DNA from: Discostella pseudostelligera
Lineage: Eukaryota; Bacillariophyta; Thalassiosirophyceae; Thalassiosirales; Thalassiosiraceae
Direction of reading: 5' to 3'
Assembly (NCBI GenBank): GCA_036940085.1
Contig: JALLBK010000103.1
Coordinates: 1 to 24,084, forward strand
Length of the DNA: 24,084 bases
Within the stretch, counting starts at the first letter, position 1; each line of letters begins with the position of its first letter. The position numbers and the translations under genes are program-made. Of this stretch, positions 1 to 10,499 are shown one piece after another. The notes under the pieces were generated by a model, which saw nothing but the letters and a program-made list of their open reading frames with translations, was not told the origin of the DNA and did not search any database.

Positions 1-274
1 GTGATTGGCCGAATACTTATTGAGTTATCGACGGGGCAATTTGTTGCACCCTTACGTAGAGTTCACATAGGAATAGTACGAAAATTAAAGTGCTCTTGGG
101 ACACTTGTTTGATCCAGTAGCATGTTGTATGATGATTGAATGCTATTGAATGGTACACCAACACCAATGCCGTCAATAGTCAATAGGAGTACAACATTTA
201 TGTCACGACGATGAATGCTTTCTAGGAATTGAACTGCTTCGAATCCTTGGAATCAACCAATATCCCCCGCCATC

Positions 275-1696
275 ATGGGTGTTACTAACGATGAAGTCGA
301 CGGTGCCGATGACTCCTGTCCAATCTGCCTCAATGATATGTCCGCCGCCGATTCTCAACACCCCATTCAATGCCCTACCAAGTGCAACTTCAACTTTTGC
401 CTTCACTGCCTTGCCTCCCTCTTATCATCGTCCAAGGATGATTATGAAATGGCAAGCGATGGTAATCGGCATGTAAAAGTTCGCCTTAATTGCCCAAATT
501 GTCGCGCAGATATTTCGCAATCGATCGAGGGAATTATTCTGTTGCGTCGCAAGGCGATTGTGGCGGAGCTTCAAAAAGTGCCCGACAGCGAACTTAGTGC
601 GCAGGAGCTGCAGTGTAAATATTGTGATGATAGAGATTTAATTGCAAAGGATATCAAACCGCCAAGAAAAGGGGCCAAGCCTCTTGAAATCGATCCTACG
701 TTACTGGGAGGTCTAGAATTTGCCATGAGTCTGCAAGAACAAAAGTATGTGACACAGCTAATGACTTCCGGATATCCAGATCAATTATGCCAGGCTGCTC
801 AAATTCTTTCAGGGACTGCAGATCTTATCCGGAGAGGTATGGTTCCAACTGTGCAAAGCTCTAGAAATAACACTCCGAACAACAACATCAACACAGTAGC
901 CGCCAATACTACACGCACTACTGCTGCATTGCAAGCTGCCAACTCCAATGCTACCATGCGCCATGGATATTCAAATGCCGGAATACGAACCAACCGCTCT
1001 CGAGATGGCGAACGAGAAACCCACGTTACACACTTCCAAAAAGAGATGGAAAAGAAGGCACGTGAAAAAATGAGACGTCCACTCCCGGCCCGCATGCCTT
1101 TAAGCGTTACGATGAGCACCGGGGAGTTTGAGAAAATGGCGTTAAAGTCTCGTCGGGGGAATGGTGTAACAGATCTGAACGAGCAGCCAAAGTCGTGGCT
1201 AAAGGCATTACTTGGGCGAGGCACAGAGGCATTAAATAGTGGTGCATCAATGACGTTCGTAGACGATGAATGGGATGGAACAGTCGCCGATGCGTTCGCA
1301 AGAGCACGCATCGGTCCTGTTCCAGGAAATAGAAACCAGCTCCATGTTCAGAAACGAGTTAGCTCGAAAAATCCTGTGGAGCAAATCGGAGTGAAAAACA
1401 TTCTCGCCATGGGGGATACTAATGATGGAGAAAGTAGCCAAGGACGAAGGCCGCCTGTAAGATATCAGCGCGTGTTGGTGGCGAGTGTGCGAGGTCAAGC
1501 CGGGAAGTCGGGGATTATGAAAGGAGATGTGGTCACGCATGTGAATGGAGAGGTGTTCCTGGGAAATGCCGATGCATTAAACACACTTCTGGTGAACGCA
1601 TACGAAGAACAAGGGAGTGATGGTGTGGTGACAATTGTTGTCAATGCTGAAGCCTGCACAGCAGAGGCATTGAGTTTACGTTCTCGTGTTCGGTAA
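275..1696 (+). CDS. RING-type (C4C4) zinc finger protein with C-terminal PDZ-like domain
   Basis: A single-exon protein of 473 residues. Eight cysteines near the N-terminus pair as CPIC (15-18), CPTKC (33-37), CLHC (42-45) and CPNC (73-76). This fits a cross-brace RING in which every zinc ligand is Cys (C4C4) and the usual His is absent. RING domains commonly recruit E2 ubiquitin-conjugating enzymes, so E3 ligase activity is an inference. A further CxxC lies near residue 114. The middle (about 200-250) is Asn/Thr-rich and probably disordered. A basic helix follows (about 250-265). The C-terminus (about 395-460) reads like a PDZ domain, with a G-x-A-G-K-S-G-I-M-K-G-D-V-V pattern followed by an HVNGE segment; this could bind a C-terminal peptide of a target. 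The start is the first Met of the frame, directly before the acidic lead-in to the RING. It converges on the methyltransferase gene across 126 bp. No symbol is recognised. Confidence 0.82.
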   Translation: MGVTNDEVDGADDSCPICLNDMSAADSQHPIQCPTKCNFNFCLHCLASLLSSSKDDYEMASDGNRHVKVRLNCPNCRADISQSIEGIILLRRKAIVAELQKVPDSELSAQELQCKYCDDRDLIAKDIKPPRKGAKPLEIDPTLLGGLEFAMSLQEQKYVTQLMTSGYPDQLCQAAQILSGTADLIRRGMVPTVQSSRNNTPNNNINTVAANTTRTTAALQAANSNATMRHGYSNAGIRTNRSRDGERETHVTHFQKEMEKKAREKMRRPLPARMPLSVTMSTGEFEKMALKSRRGNGVTDLNEQPKSWLKALLGRGTEALNSGASMTFVDDEWDGTVADAFARARIGPVPGNRNQLHVQKRVSSKNPVEQIGVKNILAMGDTNDGESSQGRRPPVRYQRVLVASVRGQAGKSGIMKGDVVTHVNGEVFLGNADALNTLLVNAYEEQGSDGVVTIVVNAEACTAEALSLRSRVR

Positions 1697-1822
1697 GTGG
1701 TAGTATGATGGGGTAGAAATTCTAGTAAGCAGAGTGGTCTACGATCGGGGAATCAATAGTAGTGGATATCCATTTGTAAACTAATCGCTGGTAGATAATT
1801 TCGCATCAGTATTTCACGTCAC

Positions 1823-3557
1823 TCATATATCCGGCACCACCCCCTCAACAAAGCCAGGACTCGGCAAGTCTGGATTGCGGTAATTGGCCACAGATATCAG
1901 CAAGTTAGAATTCACAAACTCCATCCAGCCCTCCAGCATTTTCTCTGACTGGGGAACAGTTCGTTTGTAAGGTGCACAATCATCACCAAATACAATAGCA
2001 CCCGGTGCAGCAACGCCCAGGAAATTTTGGAGATCGTTGACAACGCCTTCTTTGGAATGATCGCCGTCTACCACTATCAAATGGCAGAGTTGATCGCCCA
2101 TTGTGTTCTCGGCTTCTTTAAGCGTGACTTTGCTATCACCCCACACAATGCGAAAATTATCGCCATATCGAACTGTCATCTTATCTGCAGTTGGGGAAGC
2201 ACTGCCGACCGCTTTAAGATCCCAACCCCAGTAGTTTACGTTGATGCCTTGTTCTTTTTTCAGAAACGACAGGAATAACATGGCAGAATGACCTATCGGT
2301 ATCGAAAAGAAACGATTTGGTAGTGTGCTATGGTATCAAATCCGAATTGATGCAAAGTGTCTCACCTCCATTAAACCCCGTTTCACATACGTTCACCGTG
2401 ACTTCCTTGCCTATTTCACTTCGTTTCTTTTGAGTATCAATCACTTGTCGCATCGCCTCAGCGTATCGGTAGGTTTGGTATGCGTTGGTACCGACATGCC
2501 CAACAAAACTTTTCCCAGTTTCATTTTCATTGTGCCATTCGTTCAAAGTTTCCCACGCCCGCAGTACTCTTGCATCAACAGCAGATGATATTTGAGTTCG
2601 ACGATAATGTCTTGGTATACGGATCTGGGTGTCTGATTTCACGAAAGATGTACTGTCTGTGGAGGCATGAAGTACGGTGTGATTACCATCGGTCAAAAAC
2701 TCCTTCACCTCACCTAACCATACCGCATCTAATGCAACTAATCCACCGATACCAACTTTACGATACAGTGAGGTGAGCGTATGAAGTGTGTTCGCAGTGA
2801 GTTGCTCATCATGAACTGCCATTACTGATTCAACCATCTCGCGAAGAAAAGGATGTCCCACCCTCAGCAAAGCAATCTTTTCGACTGTTGCATCCGATAG
2901 AGTTTGCAATGTTGGTCCAACCAACAAGTGAATTGGAGGCGCATCAACGGAACCATTGCTGCTATCAAGAGATTTGTTTGGATCAACAACACTAAATTTG
3001 TTTTCGTGAAACAACTTGCTGACAACCTCAATGCATCGTTCATCTCTAAAGGCCAACCAAACTGCACGTCTCGGTACCAATAGACGATTGCAGTAAGGTT
3101 TGTTCATGACCGCCCTCTGAGCAATGGCAGCTATAAGGCTGAACCCCCCTAGTTCTCTGCAGCTCGATGATGGAGAAATATTAACTTCAACATAATCACC
3201 CTTCAATGTTGAGTCCATTGCTATCTTGGAGGCAAATTGTATTGCCTCCTCCCTTTGTTCGATGCTCATGAAATCTATCACAGTGTTGTTTGTAGACGAA
3301 CTGATTGCCCTGGAACATTTGTCTTCGTCAAATTGATGGGAGAGACTATAGTTGTTCAATATTGGTGCAGTATCTTCCTGCCATCGCCATCGAACAATAT
3401 TCCAAAGAGAAAAGACTAACGCCACAACAGCTTGTCTGGTGTTGAAACATTTTGATCGAGGATGGCGACGTCGACGGTCGATGTCACCATCGGTTCGCTT
3501 GGAAGTGCCATCGATCGAAATCATCTGCCCATACCATTGCATAGCTGAATTCCGCAT
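1823..3557 (-). CDS. Two-exon protein with tandem class I methyltransferase folds (N-terminal TylF-like, degenerate; C-terminal Methyltransf_24-like)
   Basis: Exon 1 is 3557-2366, the intron 2365-2293 (73 nt, phase 1) and exon 2 is 2292-1823, giving 553 residues. Splicing rebuilds the SAM-binding motif CETGFNGGHSA (about 391-401), which neither exon holds alone. A likely signal anchor lies at 43-56 after a basic stretch, suggesting membrane attachment or secretory targeting. The C-terminal half is the recognisable enzyme: motif I, a GWDLKAVG strand, VVDGDH (471-476) and FGDD (499-502), as in Methyltransf_24 proteins. The N-terminal half (about 115-300) resembles the TylF/MycF family: KIALLRVGH (227-235) stands where the family has an ALLRLDGD-type strand, and LYRKVGIGG (264-272) is where it has LYPKVSPGG. 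The metal-binding Asp residues are replaced there, so that half is probably inactive. The substrate is unknown. It shares the 3558-3946 upstream region with the FAD oxidoreductase. Confidence 0.83.
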
Positions 3558-3946
3558 CCCCTTAAGCTTAAGAAGAGGAAATGACGAGGAGGAGGGGCAG
3601 TGGCAGTGGCGGTGGTGCAGAGATGGAGCGAGGAACTACATGCACTCAACATGTGCATGGTCATCGTCATGCTAGGGTTCTACTGCTCTCCGATCTTTCT
3701 TCCCGCCATTTTCTCAACTCGAAAGATAGCGGGAACTCGAAAGATATGGCGAAAGATATGGCGGGAAATAAAAGTTATGGCGGCCAGACCAAGATCCCTC
3801 CGAATCAATCTATCGCCTCATCGGCCTCGCCGCCGCCGCCGCCAGCCCAGGTAGGGCCCAAAACTTCACCATCACCAAGCAAAATCACCATATCAGCATT
3901 CATCTGCCATGCCGGCCTCCATCCTCGCATCGCAATTCAACTAACG
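3558..3946. promoter_or_regulatory. Divergent promoter region with E2F-like motifs and short direct repeats
   Basis: This lies between the start of the methyltransferase (minus) and the inferred start of the FAD oxidoreductase (plus). It contains TTCCCGCCATTTTC at 3700-3713 and TATGGCGGGAAATA at about 3757-3770, both matching the core of E2F/DP sites (TTTSSCGC and its complement). Between them GAAAGATA occurs three times (3721, 3739, 3751), twice followed by TGGCG. A run of CCG codon-like triplets lies near 3828-3845. The plus frame is open through this stretch, but its translation is low-complexity and unlike any domain. Binding is inferred from the motif only. Confidence 0.5.
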
Positions 3947-6746
3947 ATGGCGGCAACGTTGCGACACCTCCTCCTTCATGTTTGTATAATACCCTTGTTC
4001 GTTGTACACACATTCCATATCCATTCAACGGTTTCATTTTCACATCATCCATCGTACATCAACTCGGTGCTCAATCCCGACGGTGGCGATGCATCATCAC
4101 CGCGTGTCAGTAAAACAAAACCAAAACAACATCGGCAGCAGCAGCGTAAGGAAATTACTACTAAGAATCGAACAGATCTAGAGACATGGAGAATATTTGG
4201 CATAGATGTTGATCCGGATGCACTTGGAACGTCAGTCACTACACGAAATGTTGCAGAGACCGACAATTCCATTCCATCGCCCGATCGCTCGTACTTGTCT
4301 CCACCAGTCCTGGCATCTCTTCTATCTCGTCTTCGAATCAAATCAGACACAGTGGCTTCTAGTATCAACGATGATGAAAGCATAATAGTACTACCGCCTC
4401 AGCTGAAAGATGCTCGTGTTGTTCGACGTTCCATCGATGCACGTAGACGAAGAGGTGCACCGCCCAAATACTCTTATGTTATTGATGTTACCCTATCCAA
4501 AGAAGTGGCATCGCATCAGCTTAAATTATCGCATCAACCAGGAAGAATGGAACGACTTGTAATACAAAAAGATAGAATCAACGATACTACAAAAGAGGGA
4601 ATACTACTACCAATTACAAACCATGGCATCGAATCCAACACCAAACAAAAGATAATCATTGTTGGAGCCGGACCTGCGGGTTTGTTCTGTGCATTATCAT
4701 TAGCCTCCTCTGGATTATTCACACCAATTGTATTGGAAAGGGGGAAACCGGTAGAAGCTAGAGGGAAGAGTATTGGTGCACTTATCCATCGAAGATCGAT
4801 TGATCCTGAATCCAACTTTAGTTTTGGGGAGGGTGGAGCAGGTAACCTTTTCATGTGCTCATTTGAGCTCAATTGACAGCGAGTTTGGTCACTTCCGAAT
4901 GCTGATACTAGTCTCTCTTGCACTTTATTTTCTTTCGAAGGCACGTGGAGTGATGGCAAGCTGACAACACGAATCGGACGCAACAGTGGTCCTGTCAGGT
5001 ACGGTTATGTAGTGCAACAAAACAGTTTGACTCGATGATGAATGAAGCCTCAATTGTCACATCACCATCGTATCAGGTTTGTCCTAGAAACTCTAGTGAA
5101 ATATGGAGCTCCGAATAAAATTCTAGTCGAGGGGTGAGATACATGCAATTTATTCCTTGACGCGATGTCTACCGTTATGCTAACGTTGCATGTTGCAGAT
5201 CGCCGCACTTGGGTACGGACAATTTAGTTCGGCTATTGCGGAATATGAGAGCTGACTTGAGATCAATGGGAGGAGAGATTCATTTTGGCGCTCGGTACGT
5301 ATATCATTCTCCCGCATAGTTAACTTGCCAACTCGCAATGAATCTCATAGTCGTCCTACTTCATTTCCAGTGTCAATAAGTTCCACATTGAAGGTGGTAC
5401 CATCACGGGAGTGGATGCAATATGCACACCGTCGCAGGAGCGGAACAATCCTAATTGTGTATGTGTAGACGATGAAGAGATGACAAAATCTTTTCATGGA
5501 GATGCTGTAGTTCTTGCCACTGGTCATTCAGCTCGCGATGTCTATTACGAGCTACACAAATCAGGTGTTGCGCTAGAGGCAAAAGGATTTGCTGTAGGAT
5601 TTCGAGTAGAACATCCACAGGTAGAGTGCAACACTTTCACAATGTTTCTCGATGACTAAAGCCGAATTGCTCAGAATTCACAACCGACCTTGCTTCACTA
5701 TGATTATCAGTGCCTGATCAATGAGATTCAGTACGGAAAAGATTGGGGAGACAGAGTTGTACGTCTTCATGCATGCATTTCATGTTACTAATCGATCGTG
5801 AAAGGCATTCATCTCACAATATGAATTACTACTACTCAAGGTCACGAAGCGGTCGTCGACCGATGCTGCTAACACTGAGCATTTCTCAAAAGATGAAAAA
5901 GACTTTGAGCGCCATTCAGGAGTGCTACCGGTAGCATCCTACAGGCTTGCTACAAATGAAGCAAATGATGGTAATTCAACACGAGGTGTCTATTCGTTTT
6001 GCCAATGTCCAGGAGGCCAGATCGTGCCATCGTCAACAGAAGAAGGTGAGCTATGCATAAATGGAATGTCGTTTAGCAACCGGGACTCTCTTTGGGCAAA
6101 CAGTGCGTTAGTGGTGACAGTGTCACCAGACGACGCAATTTTAGACTCTTACCGATTGCTTCATGGCAGTCTTGCCGGTCTGGAGTTCCAGCGCGATATG
6201 GAGCGAAAAGCGTACGAGTTAGGAGGTGGAGGTATGAGAGCTCCAGTGCAACGGCTGACTGACTTTGTGAATAGAAAGAGATCAGAAACTATCCCGTCAT
6301 CTTCATATAGACTCGGTGTGACATCCGCGGATTGCCATGATATTTACCCAGAGCCACTTTACAATGCTCTTGTGCATGCATTAGTTCATCAATTCGAGAA
6401 AAATATGCCTGGATTTCTCTGCGACGAGGCGCTGCTGCATGGCGTCGAGACGAGAACATCCAGTCCAGTCCGTGTACCCAGAGACGGCGGCACTCTTCAA
6501 GCAGTCGGCGTAGACAACCTGTTCCCTTCGGGAGAAGGTGAGAAAACAAATTGTCAAATGTTGTTCCATTTCGTATCTTCCTCTCATTCTCTTTTCGTCT
6601 TTCGTGTAGGAGCTGGTTTTGCCGGTGGTATTGTTTCGGCTGCTGTTGATGGCATATTGGTTGCAAATGCTATCATGACGAAGTTCGTTCCGCTACATAG
6701 CAACACTCTGTTCAAAGATGTGGGTGCAGTTACATTTGATTATTGA
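3947..6746 (+). CDS. FAD-dependent oxidoreductase, COG2509 family (Arabidopsis PDE327-like), probably plastid-targeted
   Basis: Eight exons: 3947-4841, 4941-4998, 5077-5133, 5199-5294, 5371-5620, 5711-5758, 5841-6537, 6610-6746, encoding 745 residues. Introns are 65-99 nt with GT-AG ends, and each junction restores family motifs such as FGEGGAGTWSDGKL (exons 1-2), RFVLETLVKYG (2-3) and GEGAGFAGGIVSAAVDG (7-8). The dinucleotide-binding GAGPAG is at 240-245. An upstream RRSIDARRRRG segment matches the N-terminal region of COG2509 proteins. The reaction is unknown for this family; the plant relative is, to my knowledge, a pigment-defective locus, which suggests a plastid role. I chose Met at 3947 over the in-frame Met at 3581 because it begins a signal peptide (MAATLRHLLLHVCIIPLFVV) followed by STVS/FSHH; Phe after the cleavage point is typical of diatom plastid presequences. 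The longer frame would translate promoter-like repeats. It converges on the F-box gene across 110 bp. Confidence 0.92.
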
Positions 6747-6856
6747 AGGCGAGGAATTAAATAATTCTTAGATAATAATACTCTACAGTCCCGCCGTCAG
6801 AAACATTCATTCAAATTCAGCAGATGTTTTACCTCGCAAGTCGTCACGTATCATAA

Positions 6857-8377
6857 TCATCTTATCATCGCATTCCGCCACGCATTGTGGAAATCAATCA
6901 TTTCACTGCCATAGCTTTCCGGCAGTATGACTGCTCCAATGTTATACAACAGAGCTTCTCTCCATTGAGAGTACCCATCCTGTGTCATGGTGGACTCTTC
7001 CTCGAATAAAGCAATGCGACGACGTACATTTCTCATGCGTTCACGTTGCATCCCACGATCATCTTCATCATCACTATCTTCCACTTCCACCCAGCGACCA
7101 TTCCCGGTCCTCCGGAGACTTCTGCGATTTTGCACAAGGAAGAAGGACGGCAGAACTTGAGGAGTCATTTCATATGACGCATAAATGCCCCAACAACTTT
7201 CTAGGATGAATCCCCAGTTTCCATTGTGTGATCGGCGAACAACATACGTCGGAACGTCTCTCCCTCCGACGGTGATACGAACGTAGGCACCACTGGGACG
7301 CGAAGGAAGGTCCAAAGAATGATTCACAAACCGCCACTTCATTTCTATTCGAGGAGCGGGCACCTCGGCGCCTGTTCTTTCGGAGAAGACATCGAATAGC
7401 TGAGTGCCATTGAGAGTAGTTACACAATCTCCGACAACTCGAGGGTAAGCTTGAAGTACGGTTCCATCACGAAGGAAGACGAGCTTTCGAGCATCTTGTC
7501 CATTCCACCACGGATCCCACGATGTCCAATCATTACCAGCACTTTCTTTGAAACGAAAAGACCAAACGACAGCTGCATGATTGTTTGACGACCCGTCGAA
7601 GCATAATTCTTCCTTGGAAATCTCATTTCGAGTTACTGCATCATTGATTGCAAAAGTGTACGCTTCCATTGCTGCACATATTCCATTGGAAGAAGTTACT
7701 TCGTCGCTGATCATGTTTGATCGGGTAAGAAGATTACGAGCGGTAGGACTCACAATTGCCTTCCGCGACCAAAGGCGGTTGCATCGATCAATCCATCCGG
7801 CATTATCTTTGGATACGGCATCGCAGAGCTCAGTATTGCATGCACGGACATGGCAGAGCGAGGCTACGTCCAAAAACTGGAACATGTGACAAAGTGCATC
7901 TACTGGAAGGCTTGTTGGTGATGGGTTACTGCAGCGTTGTATTGCAAAACAATCATAACCTCGCGGTATTGAGATGGATTTGATGGACAACCCAAATGGA
8001 TCGCTCGCATTCTCATGGTTGCATGGTGGAATCGTGCTGTTGCAGCTGGTGTAAGAGGTCGATTTGAAGTCACTTAGATGATGCAACGAATCATCAATTG
8101 TTCGAGTACCTCTATCTCCACTTGGCTCACTGCTGACGACAGGAGCAGGTCCGCAGAAGTCACTGACAGATTGTGATACTACACGCGGGCGGCATAACGA
8201 GCAGCAGGATAAATGCGAGGACTTGCACCACGGCGATATGATATTGCTTGTTTTGTCTTCACACAACACTCCTTGAAGTGCATCAAGATCAAAGCAGACT
8301 CCACTGAGAGTTCCTCCATCATCGTCGTCATCATCAAAGAGGCTGTCGTAGGTGCCAATGCTACTGGCTGTAGACAT
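6857..8377 (-). CDS. F-box protein
   Basis: A single-exon protein of 506 residues. An acidic, Cys/Ser-rich N-terminus (1-150, with a DDDDDD run) is followed by an F-box at about 156-205: LPVDALCHMFQFLDVASLCH, then CNTELC and a W-x-D-R-C-x-R-L-W ending. F-boxes bind Skp1 and place the protein in SCF ubiquitin ligases. The C-terminal region (about 270-410) holds WSFRFKESAGNDW, SWDPWW, an FLRDG strand and MKWRFVN; I recognise this as a C-terminal module seen in stramenopile F-box proteins but cannot name it. It probably binds the substrate (inference). An acidic DSDDEDD run and an RRRI cluster follow near 435-455. The start is the first Met of the frame. Upstream lies the 1.26 kb stretch without a supported gene. 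Confidence 0.78.
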   Translation of the reverse strand: MSTASSIGTYDSLFDDDDDDGGTLSGVCFDLDALQGVLCEDKTSNIISPWCKSSHLSCCSLCRPRVVSQSVSDFCGPAPVVSSEPSGDRGTRTIDDSLHHLSDFKSTSYTSCNSTIPPCNHENASDPFGLSIKSISIPRGYDCFAIQRCSNPSPTSLPVDALCHMFQFLDVASLCHVRACNTELCDAVSKDNAGWIDRCNRLWSRKAIVSPTARNLLTRSNMISDEVTSSNGICAAMEAYTFAINDAVTRNEISKEELCFDGSSNNHAAVVWSFRFKESAGNDWTSWDPWWNGQDARKLVFLRDGTVLQAYPRVVGDCVTTLNGTQLFDVFSERTGAEVPAPRIEMKWRFVNHSLDLPSRPSGAYVRITVGGRDVPTYVVRRSHNGNWGFILESCWGIYASYEMTPQVLPSFFLVQNRRSLRRTGNGRWVEVEDSDDEDDRGMQRERMRNVRRRIALFEEESTMTQDGYSQWREALLYNIGAVILPESYGSEMIDFHNAWRNAMIR

Positions 8378-9639
8378 GTTGTTTGAGTGATTTCCTGTTA
8401 TTTGGCTGCGGCAAAAATTAATGGATAGGTAAAGAGAGGAGTAGATATTCTTGAGATCTGGTTCTGCTTGAATGGTTAATCAATACATATCATGCGCATC
8501 GTTCATCGTTCAGTGAGGCATCGCAAATCGCTATCGCACCCGTATCTAGAGTCTCTCTCTAGAGAGGCTGAATATCTAGGATATTATTATGACCAGGAGT
8601 TGACACGTGAAACAGAAGAAACAAAAAATCTAAGAAAGAGAAGATGAGCTTCTCACGAACACCGCGCCACATACAGCCACTCCTAATTGTCACATTGCAC
8701 ATGGTACTCCAAGAGGTTCAACATTTATCACCTCAATGCTTTCCCAACAAAAAGTTTCGCGTCTCGTGCATGCTGAATCACTGCATCCACGTACCGGACG
8801 TATATCTTCCATAAAACCGATCATCAGTCGCCAGAAGTCTGAAGTAGATAGGCTGCATCTCCAGGTCGCGTTATCATACCTGGGCTCAGGTTGGATTTGG
8901 TCGTTCCTAAGTAGTGATCTAAAGAACACGAAGGAACCATACGTCAAAAGCATCTCGAATATTTTCGGATGCTATCTCGAAATGTATTCTTTATGCCGAG
9001 TTGTGAATACCGATTGAATGACACATGGATGCCAGCCTTAAATAAAGTACCAGGGCGTCTACCGCGTAGCAGGAGTACCATAGATGCAAGTACGAAGGGC
9101 AAAGAAGAAGAGAGAATGAAGTGGAGGATGGAAAGTCGGAAGAAGCTTCTGACAGCTTCTGACGCGCAGAGAAGCGATCGAGTATTTGTCAAGTCGAGTC
9201 GAAAAAGTACCACTTCCACGTGTACACTAGTCCATAGGGAGTGGTCGGTGGTCGCGGCGGCATCATGATCAACAAAATAATTCGTCGCCAGCATAACAGC
9301 GGAGATATCCCGAACATGTTCTGAGGATGGTTTCTCTCATTGTATTCAGTAGGAGGCGGAAATTGCCATATGACGATGAAGAACGCCATTGCGGTTTCAG
9401 CCTTGTCTGGGCAAAGGGCAAGCAGAAAGGTAAATTTGGATGCAACCTGATACATTATCACCCGGAATAACTATCATACATTTTTCTGAACGTTGAGCCC
9501 TCTATCAATGACTTAATATCTTGCGGGCAAATGCGCTTTTCACGAGATAGTGAGATCCCAAGTATCCCCCCATGTCTGAGCATCTACTCCTTCACAAAAT
9601 TCTCGCTCGCTCGGTCTCTCAATACACTCTCTCATCCAT
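8378..9639. other. Long stretch with no supported gene
   Basis: About 1.26 kb between the F-box start and the NDUFS7 stop. Open frames of 70-116 codons occur on both strands (for example minus 8690-8953 and 8944-9294, plus 8736-9017 and 8969-9268) but they overlap one another, contain no motif I recognise, and lack convincing splice continuity. The part nearest 8377 should hold the F-box promoter. It includes a perfect 12-bp palindrome, CTCTCTAGAGAG, at 8555-8566. A CACGTG hexamer lies near 9218. A small split gene cannot be excluded. Confidence 0.5.
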
Positions 9640-10499
9640 CTATTTTCGAAGACGAAGCAGCAAACTTTTATTCCCCTTAATTTTCTTCTGAAGCTGGAGC
9701 AATCCATACAACAATGCCTCTGCGGTGGGTGGACATCCCGGAACATAAATATCCACGGGTACAATTCGATCGCATCCCCTTACCACCGAGTAGGAGTAAT
9801 GATAATATCCACCCCCGTTGGCACACGATCCCATCGAAACGACCCATCGCGGTTCTGGCATTTGATCGTACACTTTACGTAATGCCGGTGCCATTTTATT
9901 TGTTAGGGTGCCAGCCACAATCATAACGTCGGACTGGCGAGGGCTAGCGCGGAAGACCATACCGAATCGTTCCATATCGTATCGGGAGGCGGCGGCGTGC
10001 ATCATTTCGACGGCACAGCATGCTAAGCCGAAGGTCATGGGCCAGAGACTACCCTTGCGTGCCCAGTTGACTAGATCGTCGACGCGAGAGACGGTGTATT
10101 CGACTTTGTTGTTTACGGGGACACCGCCGGTACCGGTAAGGAGCTCGTCGACTCCATCGAGGCGGGTTAACTATCAGTAATGATTAGTTGCAAAAACAGA
10201 GCCGCGTAGGGTAGAATATTGAGCGAATGAGAAAGATCAGATTGATGGATAAATCATCGTTAACACGACGACCTACGCCACGCCTACGACGCGGCGCAGG
10301 TCGCCGCCGTCAAAAACTATGATCTTACCGCGGAGGTGGTGGACGATGCCTTGTCGGACATGCTTCGGCAGATGATATTGCTGCGAGCGAACTTCTTGGA
10401 CTGCTGCACTAGGGCGGCACCCCTCGTTCGAGAGAGCGGGTGCAGTCCGCGACGAAGTACTGATGTGGTGGCTGACAGCATCATGGTCGTCATGGTCAT
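9640..10499 (-). CDS. NDUFS7: NADH:ubiquinone oxidoreductase (complex I) 20 kDa / PSST subunit
   Basis: Exon 1 is 10499-10329, the intron 10328-10171 (158 nt, phase 0) and exon 2 is 10170-9640, encoding 233 residues. This subunit carries iron-sulfur cluster N2, the last electron carrier before ubiquinone in the inner mitochondrial membrane. The four N2 ligands are visible: C108 and C109 (LACCAVEMM), C173 ([10 protein letters not shown]) and C203 ([10 protein letters not shown]). Upstream, [21 protein letters not shown] matches the family. The N-terminus, rich in Arg, Ser and Thr with no acidic residues for its first 40 or so positions, is a typical mitochondrial presequence. Met at 10499 is chosen over the in-frame Met at 10676 because it begins the presequence; the extra 59 residues would include an unlikely acidic stretch. 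Length is normal for the family. It is divergent from METTL18. Confidence 0.96.

Noticed and set aside
238..246. TTCGAATCC, resembling a tRNA T-loop
   Set aside because: No pairing T-stem, anticodon arm or acceptor stem around it.
799..1311. 170-codon minus-strand frame
   Set aside because: Fully antisense to the RING/PDZ gene, with no domain.
3581..3946. Upstream in-frame extension of the FAD oxidoreductase
   Set aside because: It translates to low-complexity sequence over promoter-like repeats, and the Met at 3947 begins a clear signal peptide.
8690..8953. Possible minus-strand exon with Trp/Cys-rich sequence
   Set aside because: No family resemblance and no splice partner that I could support.
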